DNA from: a virus
Direction: 5' to 3' (one strand)
Length of the DNA: 42,742 nt
IMG/VR virus record: IMGVR_UViG_3300050821_003571
Location: 1 to 42,742 of that record
The notes under the pieces were generated by a model. It was not told where the DNA came from. It saw only the letters and a program-made list of their open reading frames with translations, and made no database searches. Of the stretch, positions 27,004-34,518 are shown in pieces (the first letter of the stretch is position 1; the number at the start of each line of letters is the position of its first letter). The position numbers were made by a program, and so were the translations under genes.

Positions 27004-28245
27004 ATGGCAGAAGGCCAATATGTATTTCCCGATTGGGTGGCCGAGGAAGCTCTCCGCTTGCTGATCAACATGCTCGAAGTCTGTCAGTATTTCAACACGC
27101 AGGATAACAAGGAATTCGAGCGTGAGTTTCCCGTTGGAGAAGTCATCCGCAAGAAACTTCCCCAGCGCTTCCTGATCCGCGACGGTCTGGGCTATTCTCC
27201 GCAACCGATCAACCGCATTAACACGACAGTTGCTTGCAATCAGATTTTCGGCGTGGACTTCGAGTTCGACGACTTCGAGCAAGCGCTTTTAATGGAGCGC
27301 TCGAAGGAAGAAATCTCCGAGCAGTATCTGAAGCCAGCAATGGAGCAGATTGCTCAGGAGATGGACACGCGCGCGGCGCTCTTCGCGTATCAAAACGCGA
27401 ACAACAGCGTCGGCGTGCTCGCTGTCGATCCGAACTCCGCGACGACGTTCATGCAAGCGAGGCAGCGTCTCAAGAACTTGGCCGGTGCGACTCGCGGCAG
27501 TGAAAACGCGATGATCGTTCCATCGAGCGTTTACACTGCGCTTGTCCCTGTTCTTCAAGCGCTGTTGAATCCTGAAAGCGAAATCAGCGAACAGTACAAG
27601 GAAGGCTCTCTCGGTCGTCTTTGGAACTTCGACTGGTATGAATCGGAATCGCTTTTCCGCCACACTGCTGGTACGTGGGCTGGAGCTGTGACGCTCACTG
27701 TCGCTTCGGCGGGCGGAACGCAGCTTCAGATCACGAACACAGCAGCCGATACGTTCAACGTCGGCGACCAAGTCGGCATTGCGAACGTTAATCTCGTCAA
27801 CCCCATGACGCGGCGCTTCGTCTCGCAAGTTCAGAAGACGTTCGTTGTTACTGCTCCGCTCGTCGGAACAGGAAGCGGCAACGATTTGCTGAACATTTCG
27901 CCAGCTATCTTCCTGCCCGGTTCGCAATATCAGAATGTCGATTCGACGCCCGCTGCTGGCGCTGCGTTGACGCTCTTTCCCGGCACGACAGCTCCGAACG
28001 GCAAGACGAGCGCTCAAGGCTTGTGGCTCAACAAAGACGCTTTCGCGATGGTGGGATTGAAGCTCCAATCGCCGAAAGCGACGGAGTTGACTTCGCAAGC
28101 GCGGGACAGAAAGACGGGCATCCCCGTGCGCTTCGTCAGGATGTACTCGCCGACGGAGAAGAAGATGACCAACAGCTGGGATACGTTGATCGGCTTCGGC
28201 CAATACTATGCAGACAGCTGCGCGGGGAGGATTCTCTGCGGTTAG
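27004..28245 (+). CDS. Major capsid protein, P22 gp5-like
   Basis: 413 residues (P22 coat 430). The sequence FPDWVAEEALRLLINMLEVC, then FEREFPVGEVIRKKLPQRFL, resembles the HK97-fold coat of the P22 group. An inserted beta-rich part (ASAGGTQLQITNTAADTFNV, GDQVGIANV) corresponds to the I-domain-like region. The end has GIPVRFVRMYSPTEKKMTNS. It forms the capsid shell. The 49-bp upstream spacer contains an agagagat ribosome-binding site. Confidence 0.9.
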   Translation: MAEGQYVFPDWVAEEALRLLINMLEVCQYFNTQDNKEFEREFPVGEVIRKKLPQRFLIRDGLGYSPQPINRINTTVACNQIFGVDFEFDDFEQALLMERSKEEISEQYLKPAMEQIAQEMDTRAALFAYQNANNSVGVLAVDPNSATTFMQARQRLKNLAGATRGSENAMIVPSSVYTALVPVLQALLNPESEISEQYKEGSLGRLWNFDWYESESLFRHTAGTWAGAVTLTVASAGGTQLQITNTAADTFNVGDQVGIANVNLVNPMTRRFVSQVQKTFVVTAPLVGTGSGNDLLNISPAIFLPGSQYQNVDSTPAAGAALTLFPGTTAPNGKTSAQGLWLNKDAFAMVGLKLQSPKATELTSQARDRKTGIPVRFVRMYSPTEKKMTNSWDTLIGFGQYYADSCAGRILCG

Positions 28246-28284
28246 TCTTGATACGAGACTAGCGAAAAGAGAGAAAAAACGAAT

Positions 28285-29169
28285 ATGAAAAAGAACATGA
28301 AGACTTATTTCAAACTCGCAACACTCGCTCTTCTGTTCGCGCTTTGCAGCTTGCCTGCATCAGCGCAGCAGAACTTTCTGACGCAAACGACGCTCTCTGC
28401 CGCTGTTGCGGGCCAGTATCTCGGTCCCGGCTCGACGGGTAACGTTCCCGCACCGACACTGATCACCGTCGCATCGGCGACGGGCATCCTCGGAATCTCT
28501 CCGAACCTCGGCGTAACGGCTTCGCAGCCGACAGGGAATACGAATCTGTTCATTGACCGCGAGCAGATGCGTGTCACCGCCGTTAACGGCACGGCACTTA
28601 CTGTTGTTCGCGGCGTGAACGGAACAGTTGCAACTCCTCACGCCGTTGGTGCAATGGTTCTTGCCGGGCAATCGCGTTGGTTCTACGTGCAAGACCCTGG
28701 CGGGCTAGGCTCGCAAGGGCCTGGCGGTGCGCCAATTTCCAACGTGCCATGCATCCTAGCGAACGTCGTTGTTTCTCCGTGGGTCAATATCCGTACCGGC
28801 GCACAGTGGTATTGCAATCCTACGTCGCTTGTCTGGACGCCGGGATTCAATAATCCACTCCTGCCGCTTGGCGCATCGTTTTCGACAGTTGCGTCCGTTG
28901 CTGGAGCGCAACCGATTCCCGGTCCGGTATCGAAAATATCCGGTACGAACGCGATCACTTCGTTCACGTTTACCGGAAATGGAGACATCGGCTTGAACGG
29001 CGCAGCCACGGCGAACACGCAAGTAGGCGGCCAGTTTTGCATTATTCCAACTGGCGCTTATACGACTACGGCGACGAACAACATCGGCGCGGCGACGACT
29101 GCTGTCGTCGGAATCATCCAATGTTGGTATTGGAATGGTCCTGACGCAAAGTGGTATCCGACGCGCTAG
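28285..29169 (+). CDS. Structural-type protein with Sec signal peptide, candidate capsid decoration
   Basis: The 294-residue protein begins with a signal peptide: MKKNMKTYFK, a hydrophobic core and an ASA|Q cleavage site near residue 27. The next part, LFIDREQMRVTAVNGTALTV, then VRGVNGTVATPHAVGAMVL, has the E-x-M-x-V...R-G-x-x-G-T-x-x-x-x-H-x-x-G pattern of phage head decoration and structural proteins. The C-terminal half is beta-rich with cysteine pairs. It lies directly after the coat gene. A signal peptide on a protein in this place is unexpected; either export is real or the N-terminus is a mimic. Function therefore uncertain. Confidence 0.7.
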   Translation: MKKNMKTYFKLATLALLFALCSLPASAQQNFLTQTTLSAAVAGQYLGPGSTGNVPAPTLITVASATGILGISPNLGVTASQPTGNTNLFIDREQMRVTAVNGTALTVVRGVNGTVATPHAVGAMVLAGQSRWFYVQDPGGLGSQGPGGAPISNVPCILANVVVSPWVNIRTGAQWYCNPTSLVWTPGFNNPLLPLGASFSTVASVAGAQPIPGPVSKISGTNAITSFTFTGNGDIGLNGAATANTQVGGQFCIIPTGAYTTTATNNIGAATTAVVGIIQCWYWNGPDAKWYPTR

Positions 29170-29185
29170 AACAATCTAACGAGCG

Positions 29186-29211
29186 GGGGCTGTGCCTGTA
29201 CCGGCAGCCCC
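29186..29211 (+). terminator. Probable intrinsic terminator after the capsid gene cluster
   Basis: GGGGCTG (29186-29192) pairs with CAGCCCC (29205-29211), with extra CC/GG pairs inside. It is followed by tcacttttctt. The T-tract is weak, so partial termination or a processing hairpin is likely; it would set stoichiometry between capsid and downstream genes. Confidence 0.55.
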
Positions 29212-29237
29212 TCACTTTTCTTCGAGGGGAGATATAA

Positions 29238-29690
29238 ATGACTCAGATTCAGACAGTACGGAACCCGAATATTATTCAAGGGCCTCGCGGTATTGGCGCA
29301 CGTTCGGCTGGTGGCGCTTATGACGTTGGAGCGCAGGCGGATTTGAATGACACTGATCCGTTTCAAACAGCGCCAATCGAGCTTTCTGGCACGACGGACG
29401 TTCTCAATCCGCAAGTGCCGGGGAATTATATCGTCAAGACGGGGCAAGTCAATGCAATGACGCTCGCAGCGCCGCGCGTTGGTATTGACGATAATCTCGC
29501 GATTCAAGTTTGGTCCGACACTGCTTTCGCGCATACGATCACTTGCCCTGCTGCGATTATCGCTGCCGGTGTTGCGCTCAAGACAGTTATCACGTTCCCC
29601 GCATTTCGCGGCGGCGGAGTTTCGCTGCGCGCCTATAACGGCGTATGGCAGATCGTCGGGCAAGGTTTCACGGCAGTTGGACTAGCGTAG
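29238..29690 (+). CDS. Small structural protein, probable head decoration or fibre
   Basis: The 150-residue protein reads NYIVKTGQVNAMTLAAPRVG, then IDDNLAIQVWSDTAFAHTIT and GVSLRAYNGVWQIVGQGFTA. This jelly-roll-like pattern (G-x-Y-x-V-K-x-G-x-x-N-A-M-T-L-A...L-x-A-Y-N-G-x-W) occurs in small virion proteins of many phages. No signal peptide. It follows the terminator hairpin and has a good gaggggag ribosome-binding site. Confidence 0.7.
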   Translation: MTQIQTVRNPNIIQGPRGIGARSAGGAYDVGAQADLNDTDPFQTAPIELSGTTDVLNPQVPGNYIVKTGQVNAMTLAAPRVGIDDNLAIQVWSDTAFAHTITCPAAIIAAGVALKTVITFPAFRGGGVSLRAYNGVWQIVGQGFTAVGLA

Positions 29691-29718
29691 TTATTACGCA
29701 AAGAGAGGATTCGTCGAA

Positions 29719-30177
29719 ATGCTCAAGAAAAAGCGCCTCACTCTGGAGCAGTGCAAGCAGCAGTATCCCGAAGCGTGGCAGGACGCAAACGGTCGGAAAG
29801 ACACGCGCATTCACGGGAAAATCGAGCACGCGATGGTCCACATGATCAACGAAGGGGAGTCGTGGAGCGACGCGAAGCTGAAAGCGCTTTGCATCGCGCT
29901 TCCTCCTGATCATTTCGAGCAAGTCGCTCCGGGCGGCGCTTTCCCGAAGCTGCTTTATCACGAAAGCGGCACGATGAAAAGCGTCGAGGACGAGGAAGAA
30001 GAAGCGCAACTGCTGAAGCAGAAAGGCTGGTTCTCGAAGCCGCAGCAGAAGCATCTCGACAAGCTGCAACGCGGAACGACGCCGCGCGACGAGTCGATCA
30101 AACGCTTGCAGCGCGAACTCGACGCGGAGTTAAAGAAGCGGGAAGAAGAGAAAGCGGCGGAAGCAGTCGCAGCTTAG
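29719..30177 (+). CDS. Hypothetical protein, 152 aa
   Basis: The 152-residue helical, charged protein begins MLKKKRLTLEQCKQQYPEAW, with later CIALPPDHFEQVAPGGAFPK and a Lys/Glu-rich end (LDKLQRGTTPRDESIKRLQR). No domain recognised. It occurs between decoration and gp4-like genes; an agagagga ribosome-binding site precedes it. Possibly a virion-associated or assembly factor; no firm basis. Confidence 0.55.
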   Translation: MLKKKRLTLEQCKQQYPEAWQDANGRKDTRIHGKIEHAMVHMINEGESWSDAKLKALCIALPPDHFEQVAPGGAFPKLLYHESGTMKSVEDEEEEAQLLKQKGWFSKPQQKHLDKLQRGTTPRDESIKRLQRELDAELKKREEEKAAEAVAA

Positions 30178-30186
30178 GAGCGCAGC

Positions 30187-31047
30187 GTGCCTGGACCCGT
30201 ACTTCCTCCAGCAGCTCCCGGCGCTATACCCGCAGGGTCGTATCTAAATCCTGGCGGGACGGGCACGTTCAAGCTACTGGACCTTTGCAAGATGGCGATG
30301 GTGAAGATCGGCGCTATCGACCCCACGGAAATACCGGACGGGAACGAAGCTGCCGACGTTCAAGCGCAAGCGAATATCCTGATTGATTCATGGAACGCTG
30401 CGCGTGAATACGTTTGGGCGAACGTATTCTTTACGGGAGCGCTGACGCCGCAACTTCAGCCGCACTTAATAGGGCCGACAGGGACGGCGGGCTTCAATCA
30501 AGCAGCAGGAATCTTGCAGCGGCCAGTTCGGATTCTCGACGCGAATATCCTGCTTAACGCACTTGCAGGACCGCCGTGGATTGGGCAGACAACTGTCCGA
30601 CTTACAGTCCACGTCCATCAAGACAAAGGCAAGTGGTGGGCCGGAAAGAAAGCTCCCGGCGTTGCGAATACAACGCCAACGGATATGTACTATGAGCCGG
30701 ACTTTCCGAACGGGCAGATGTTCATTTGGGTCGTTCCGACAATCGCGTATCCGCTTGAATTGCTCGTTCAAACGCTGCTCGCTCAGTATCAGTTGAATGA
30801 CACGGTTTCGCTCCCGCAAGGCGGCGTGATGGCGTTTATCTATTCGCTCGCGGAGATGATTGCTCCTGACTTCGATCTTCCGTGGACAGCGGGACTTGAG
30901 CAACTGAAAAGAGCGGCGCTAAGACGATTCACGCGGCTCAATATCATGTCCCCTGAGATGGGGACGCGCGACGCGGGGATACCGGGCGGCGTTAGCGGCG
31001 GGAAGAAGAGTGATTACAACTATAGAAGTAAACAAAGTAACGACTAG
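30187..31047 (+). CDS. Head completion / tail accessory factor, P22 gp4-like
   Basis: The protein is 286 residues from GTG 30187, preceded by aggagcgcagc. TFKLLDLCKMAMVKIGAIDP, then TEIPDGNEAADVQAQANILI with DSWN, is the gp4-type start (helical, I-D-P-x-E-x-P-x-G-x-E). The rest is longer than P22 gp4 (166), with an extra beta part and basic C-terminus. It should seal the portal and hold the tail. It is followed by the gp10-like gene, as in P22. Confidence 0.8.
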   Translation: MPGPVLPPAAPGAIPAGSYLNPGGTGTFKLLDLCKMAMVKIGAIDPTEIPDGNEAADVQAQANILIDSWNAAREYVWANVFFTGALTPQLQPHLIGPTGTAGFNQAAGILQRPVRILDANILLNALAGPPWIGQTTVRLTVHVHQDKGKWWAGKKAPGVANTTPTDMYYEPDFPNGQMFIWVVPTIAYPLELLVQTLLAQYQLNDTVSLPQGGVMAFIYSLAEMIAPDFDLPWTAGLEQLKRAALRRFTRLNIMSPEMGTRDAGIPGGVSGGKKSDYNYRSKQSND

Positions 31048-31053
31048 GTAAAT

Positions 31054-32616
31054 ATGTCGAGATTTAATTTCTGTGATGGTTACAACACTCCTCAGAGCGT
31101 TTCCGCTGACGCCCAGGATATCGTGAATCTCTATCCCGAGGCTGTCGAAAGCGGACAAGGCGTCTCCGCGTTGACGCTCTACTCGACTCCCGGCCTTTCT
31201 CAGTTCAACAATCCGGGCGGCAATCAAGTTCGCGGCAACTTCACGATCACGACAGGACCGAGCGCCGGGAGGACGTTCAAAGTTGTTGATGCAACGCTCT
31301 ATGAGGAATTCGCTAACGGTACGACGAACGCGATAGGCAATGTCGGCAACGACGGCGGCCCTGTCGGTTTCGCCGCGTGTCCACAGCAATTAGCAATCGT
31401 CAGTGCAGGGAATCTCTACTCTTACCAGCTCGCGACACAAGTCTTGCCTCCTATTAATGCAGGGACGTTTACAGGACTTATTGCAGGCCCGTGGCAGCCT
31501 GCTTCCGTGACGGAAATCGCGTTCATCGATAGCGCTTTCTATTTGCTCGTCGCTTCGTCACAGACTGTTTACGCTTCGAATTCTTTCGACGCGACAGCTA
31601 CAGGCTGGAACGCGCTGCAAGTCAAAATCATCAACACGTTCGCTGACAACGTTATCGGCATGGGCGCAGATCATCGCTTCTTGTGGCTTTTCGGTGCGAA
31701 GCAGAGCGAAGTCGATTACGACGCTGGCGGGTTTCCGTTCCCACTCGCTCCGATGCCAAGCGGCTTTATCGAGCAGGGCGTTGCAGCTCCGAACGCGATT
31801 ACGGAACTCGACAATGCTTTCTTCCTTATCGGCGCGCGCAACGACATCGGTCAAGCTATCGCGTACCGCACGAACGGCTTCGCTTTCCAGCGTATCTCGA
31901 CGCACGCTGTCGAGACAGCGTGGCAATCGTACGCTAAGATTAGCGACGCTGTTTCGTTCGCGTATCAAGAGAACGGGCATACGTTTTGGATCGTGACTTT
32001 CCCGACCGCTCAAAAGACGTGGGGTTACGATGTAGCGACTGGCAAGTGGCACCGTCGCGGCTTCTGGAATCTTCGCATCGGAGACTATCAAGCAGCGCTG
32101 CCGATCTGTCACACGTTCAATTTCGGGAAGCATCTTGTTGGCGACCGTCAGAGCGGGCGGACGTATGTCATGTCGTCTCCCGTGCAAGCGGGAGGAGGAT
32201 GGAACTTCGTTACGGACAATGGAGCTCCGATTCGCCGCCTGCGCAGAGCGCCACACATTAACGTCGAGCATCAATGGCAGCGCTACAGCAACTTGGAGAT
32301 TTACGGCGAGACGGGCTTAGGGCCGGAACCTCCGCTGCTCGACGGAGCAGGCCAACCGCGCGACCCGCAGATTTTCTTGCGTATCTCGCGCGACGGCGGT
32401 CATACATGGGGACCGCAGCGCGTCGCGGGTTTCGGAAAAGCGGGAAAGTATATGCAGCGCGCGAACTTCAAGCGACTTGGCAGGGCGCGTGACTTCGTTC
32501 CTGAGATTACTTGCAGCGACCCAGTGCCATGGCGTTTCGTGGATGCCTATATCAATTCGAAGACGCAGCCTTCTCCGCGTAAGAGATTAGTCCACCAATA
32601 TGCGGAGGTCGCATAG
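31054..32616 (+). CDS. Packaged-DNA stabilisation protein, P22 gp10-like
   Basis: 520 residues (P22 gp10 472). SADAQDIVNLYPEAVESGQG at the start, a beta-propeller-like middle, and HAVETAWQSYAKISDAVSFA, then YQENGHTFWIVTFPTAQKTW and YDVATGKWHRRG, match the PF11134-type family (A-V-E-x-A-W...G-H-x-F...F-P-x-A-x-x-T-W-x-Y-D). It plugs the portal after packaging. A degenerate ribosome-binding site precedes it. Confidence 0.88.
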   Translation: MSRFNFCDGYNTPQSVSADAQDIVNLYPEAVESGQGVSALTLYSTPGLSQFNNPGGNQVRGNFTITTGPSAGRTFKVVDATLYEEFANGTTNAIGNVGNDGGPVGFAACPQQLAIVSAGNLYSYQLATQVLPPINAGTFTGLIAGPWQPASVTEIAFIDSAFYLLVASSQTVYASNSFDATATGWNALQVKIINTFADNVIGMGADHRFLWLFGAKQSEVDYDAGGFPFPLAPMPSGFIEQGVAAPNAITELDNAFFLIGARNDIGQAIAYRTNGFAFQRISTHAVETAWQSYAKISDAVSFAYQENGHTFWIVTFPTAQKTWGYDVATGKWHRRGFWNLRIGDYQAALPICHTFNFGKHLVGDRQSGRTYVMSSPVQAGGGWNFVTDNGAPIRRLRRAPHINVEHQWQRYSNLEIYGETGLGPEPPLLDGAGQPRDPQIFLRISRDGGHTWGPQRVAGFGKAGKYMQRANFKRLGRARDFVPEITCSDPVPWRFVDAYINSKTQPSPRKRLVHQYAEVA

Positions 32617-32617
32617 C

Positions 32618-32866
32618 ATGGCGCGACAACTTCCATTTCGAGCGCCTTCGGAAGTTCCGATCTCCGATAAGGACGGAAGGCTGACTCGTGATTGGAGCAT
32701 ACATCTTGAGCTGTCGGCGCAGCAGTTGAAGACGCCAGCGAATCAGACACCGCCGCCAGCTTCGAATGCTCCCGGCCAGTTCGGGCAGATAGCGCTTGAC
32801 GCAGCAGGGAATCTTTATGTTTACGTGGGCACAAAATGGATGCGAATCGCGTTGCAGAATTTCTAG
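32618..32866 (+). CDS. Small tail-region protein, 82 aa, in the place of the P22 needle gene
   Basis: Starts at ATG 32618 with ggagg upstream; an earlier start lies in gp10. It begins MARQLPFRAPSEVPISDKDG and ends GNLYVYVGTKWMRIALQNF, the W-x-R/Y-x-A-L-x-x-F end seen in small virion proteins. P22 has the tail needle gp26 (233 residues) here; this is far too short and without the long coiled coil. It overlaps the ACP-like gene by 31 nt. Confidence 0.6.
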   Translation: MARQLPFRAPSEVPISDKDGRLTRDWSIHLELSAQQLKTPANQTPPPASNAPGQFGQIALDAAGNLYVYVGTKWMRIALQNF

Positions 32867-33039
32867 CTTTGTTCGGTGATCGCGTGACGCTCGATACACG
32901 CATCGAGGATTTGGAAATGGACTCGCTCGAATTTTTGGAACTAATTCAGGAAATCAGCGCGAAGTTTGGCCCTGTTCCCGATGAAGTAGTCGCTAGAGTT
33001 TGCACGGTGAAAGAGCTATGGGATGCGATTCCAGCGTGA
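32836..33039 (+). CDS. Acyl carrier protein-like protein
   Basis: The 67-residue protein reads TLDTRIEDLEMDSLEFLELI, then QEISAKFGPVPDEVVARVCT with VKELWDAI. This aligns over its whole length with bacterial ACP: the D-S-L motif (Ser30 as phosphopantetheine site), helix II L-E-F-L-E-L-I-Q-E-I and the T-V-x-x-L-W-D-A-I final helix. It is slightly shorter than the usual 75-80 residues; the first helix is trimmed. Presumably loaded by a host AcpS-type transferase. It overlaps the GNAT gene by 17 nt, so the pair may act together in acyl transfer on a virion or host component. Confidence 0.85.
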   Translation: MDANRVAEFLALFGDRVTLDTRIEDLEMDSLEFLELIQEISAKFGPVPDEVVARVCTVKELWDAIPA

Positions 33040-33475
33040 AGAGTGGCGAACGGCGCTCGCAGAGCTTCGCCCATTATTCGCAAGGCTTTGGGATGATGTC
33101 GCAATCGACAAGGAACGCTTTATAGCAGAGTGTGATGAAGAGAAGTATGCAAAGCTCGACGAGCAGAAAATCCTTCATCTCGTCACGGCGCGAGAAGAAG
33201 CGAAGCTCGCTGGCTTCTTTCTTTGCTTCGTCTGGCCTAACGCGCATTATCTTGGTGCTGGCGATATGGCTTTCACGGACATGTACTATGTTCTTCCGGC
33301 GTATCGTAAGGCGAATGTCGGCATTCGTCTCTTTGCGTTTATGGAAGAAACGCTTCGGGAAAGAGGCGTCGTGAAGTTCTATACGTCGCACAAGCTGCAT
33401 AGGGATCGCAGCGCGATGATGAAGCTACTTGGTTTCAAGGCTACGGACATCGTGTATTCGAAAGTGATTGGATGA
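33023..33475 (+). CDS. GNAT-family acetyl/acyltransferase
   Basis: The 150-residue protein contains KLAGFFLCFVWPNAHYLGAG, then DMAFTDMYYVLPAYRKANVG and IRLFAFMEETLRERGV, which match the GNAT core: strand 4 ending in the splayed YVLPAYR and the acyl-CoA loop at 94-101. The loop reads R-K-A-N-V-G-I, a departure from the usual R/Q-x-x-G-x-G/A, so CoA binding may be unusual or the donor could be the ACP next to it. ATGA-coupled to the ejection protein gene. Target unknown. Confidence 0.85.
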   Translation: MRFQREEWRTALAELRPLFARLWDDVAIDKERFIAECDEEKYAKLDEQKILHLVTAREEAKLAGFFLCFVWPNAHYLGAGDMAFTDMYYVLPAYRKANVGIRLFAFMEETLRERGVVKFYTSHKLHRDRSAMMKLLGFKATDIVYSKVIG

Positions 33476-34518
33476 GCACTGTCGCTATCGGGACGATTGC
33501 TGCTGCGGGAATCGGCGCGGGAGCTTCGCTCGGCGCTGCTGGCATACAAGCTGGCGCGGCAAAGTCCGCTGCACAACTACAATTCGAAGAGCAGCAGCAA
33601 GCGCTCGCGTTTCAGAAGCAGGAATGGGAACAGCAGCAGCAAAATATGGCCCCGTGGATTCGAGCGGGGCAAGGCGCTGTTGGCACGCTCGGCGGTTTGC
33701 TCGGCCAGGGACTTCAAGGTCAAGGCCCGCTCGCTCCGTGGACGGGGCAGTTTCAAGCTCCGACTTTAGCGCAAGCACAGCAAGAGCCTGGCTATCAATT
33801 CGCTTTAGGGCAGGGCACGAAAGCGCTGACGAACTCCGCCGCTGCGAGCGGGAACTTGCTTACGGGGAACACGGGAGAAGCGCTCCAACAGTACGGTCAG
33901 CAGTTCGGCGAGCAGAATTATCAGAACGTCTACAACCGCGCGATGCAGCAGTACGAACTTGGCTATAATCAGTTCGAGACGAATCAATCGAATCTTTTTA
34001 ATCGCTACGCATCGCTCGCGGGACTAGGACAAACGAGCGCTGCGCAACTTGGCAATCAAGGCCAAGCTGCGGCAGGAAATGTTGCGAATATCTCACTGAC
34101 TGGTGGAGCGCAGATCGGTCAGCAATGGAACAACGCAGCAGCAGCGCAAGCGAGCGGCTATGTCGGAGCAGGAAACGCTATCGGCGGAGCGTTTGGGAAT
34201 TTGAGCCAGTATGCGATGTTGCAGCAGTTGCTAGGCCAAGGTGGAGGCGGAGGCACTGGAGGCGGAGGCACTGGAGGCGGAGGCACTGGAGGCGGAAGTT
34301 GCTGTTGGGTAGCTACTGAACTTTATGGCAGCAGAGAGGCTCCTGAAACAATAGCGATTTTCGATTGGTTGAATCGCACTCCGTATATGCGGCTGTTCTT
34401 GAATAATTATCAACTCTTTGGTCCTGTATGGGCAGAAGCTATTAAGAAAAATAGATACTTCCGCATCGAAACAAAAAAGCTTTTCGATGGATTTTTGGAG
34501 AAAGCACTGGCGAATTAA
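33472..34518 (+). CDS. Ejection protein, P22 gp7-like, with Gly linker and C-terminal module
   Basis: The 348-residue protein has an N-terminal Ala/Gly-rich hydrophobic helix (IGTIAAAGIGAGASLGAAGI), then a Gln-rich region with EPGYQFALGQGTKALTNSAA, typical of gp7-like DNA transfer proteins. A run of GGGGT repeats (DNA 34243-34296) links to a C-terminal domain, CCWVATELYGSREAPETIAI, that recurs at the end of various phage proteins. It is packaged in the head and ejected with the DNA into the envelope. Position and order (7, 20, 16) fit P22. Confidence 0.8.
   Translation: MSTVAIGTIAAAGIGAGASLGAAGIQAGAAKSAAQLQFEEQQQALAFQKQEWEQQQQNMAPWIRAGQGAVGTLGGLLGQGLQGQGPLAPWTGQFQAPTLAQAQQEPGYQFALGQGTKALTNSAAASGNLLTGNTGEALQQYGQQFGEQNYQNVYNRAMQQYELGYNQFETNQSNLFNRYASLAGLGQTSAAQLGNQGQAAAGNVANISLTGGAQIGQQWNNAAAAQASGYVGAGNAIGGAFGNLSQYAMLQQLLGQGGGGGTGGGGTGGGGTGGGSCCWVATELYGSREAPETIAIFDWLNRTPYMRLFLNNYQLFGPVWAEAIKKNRYFRIETKKLFDGFLEKALAN
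34243..34296. repeat. 15-bp tandem repeat (3.6 copies) coding a Gly linker
   Basis: ggaggcggaggcact repeats at 34243, 34258 and 34273, with a partial fourth copy. It encodes GGGGT repeats between the two halves of the ejection protein and can vary in copy number by slippage. Confidence 0.95.

Noticed and set aside
27289-28203. 304-codon minus-strand frame opposite the coat protein
   Set aside because: Shadow of the coat gene; Arg/Ser-rich translation and no start signals. The same holds for other long antisense frames in 19422-42742.
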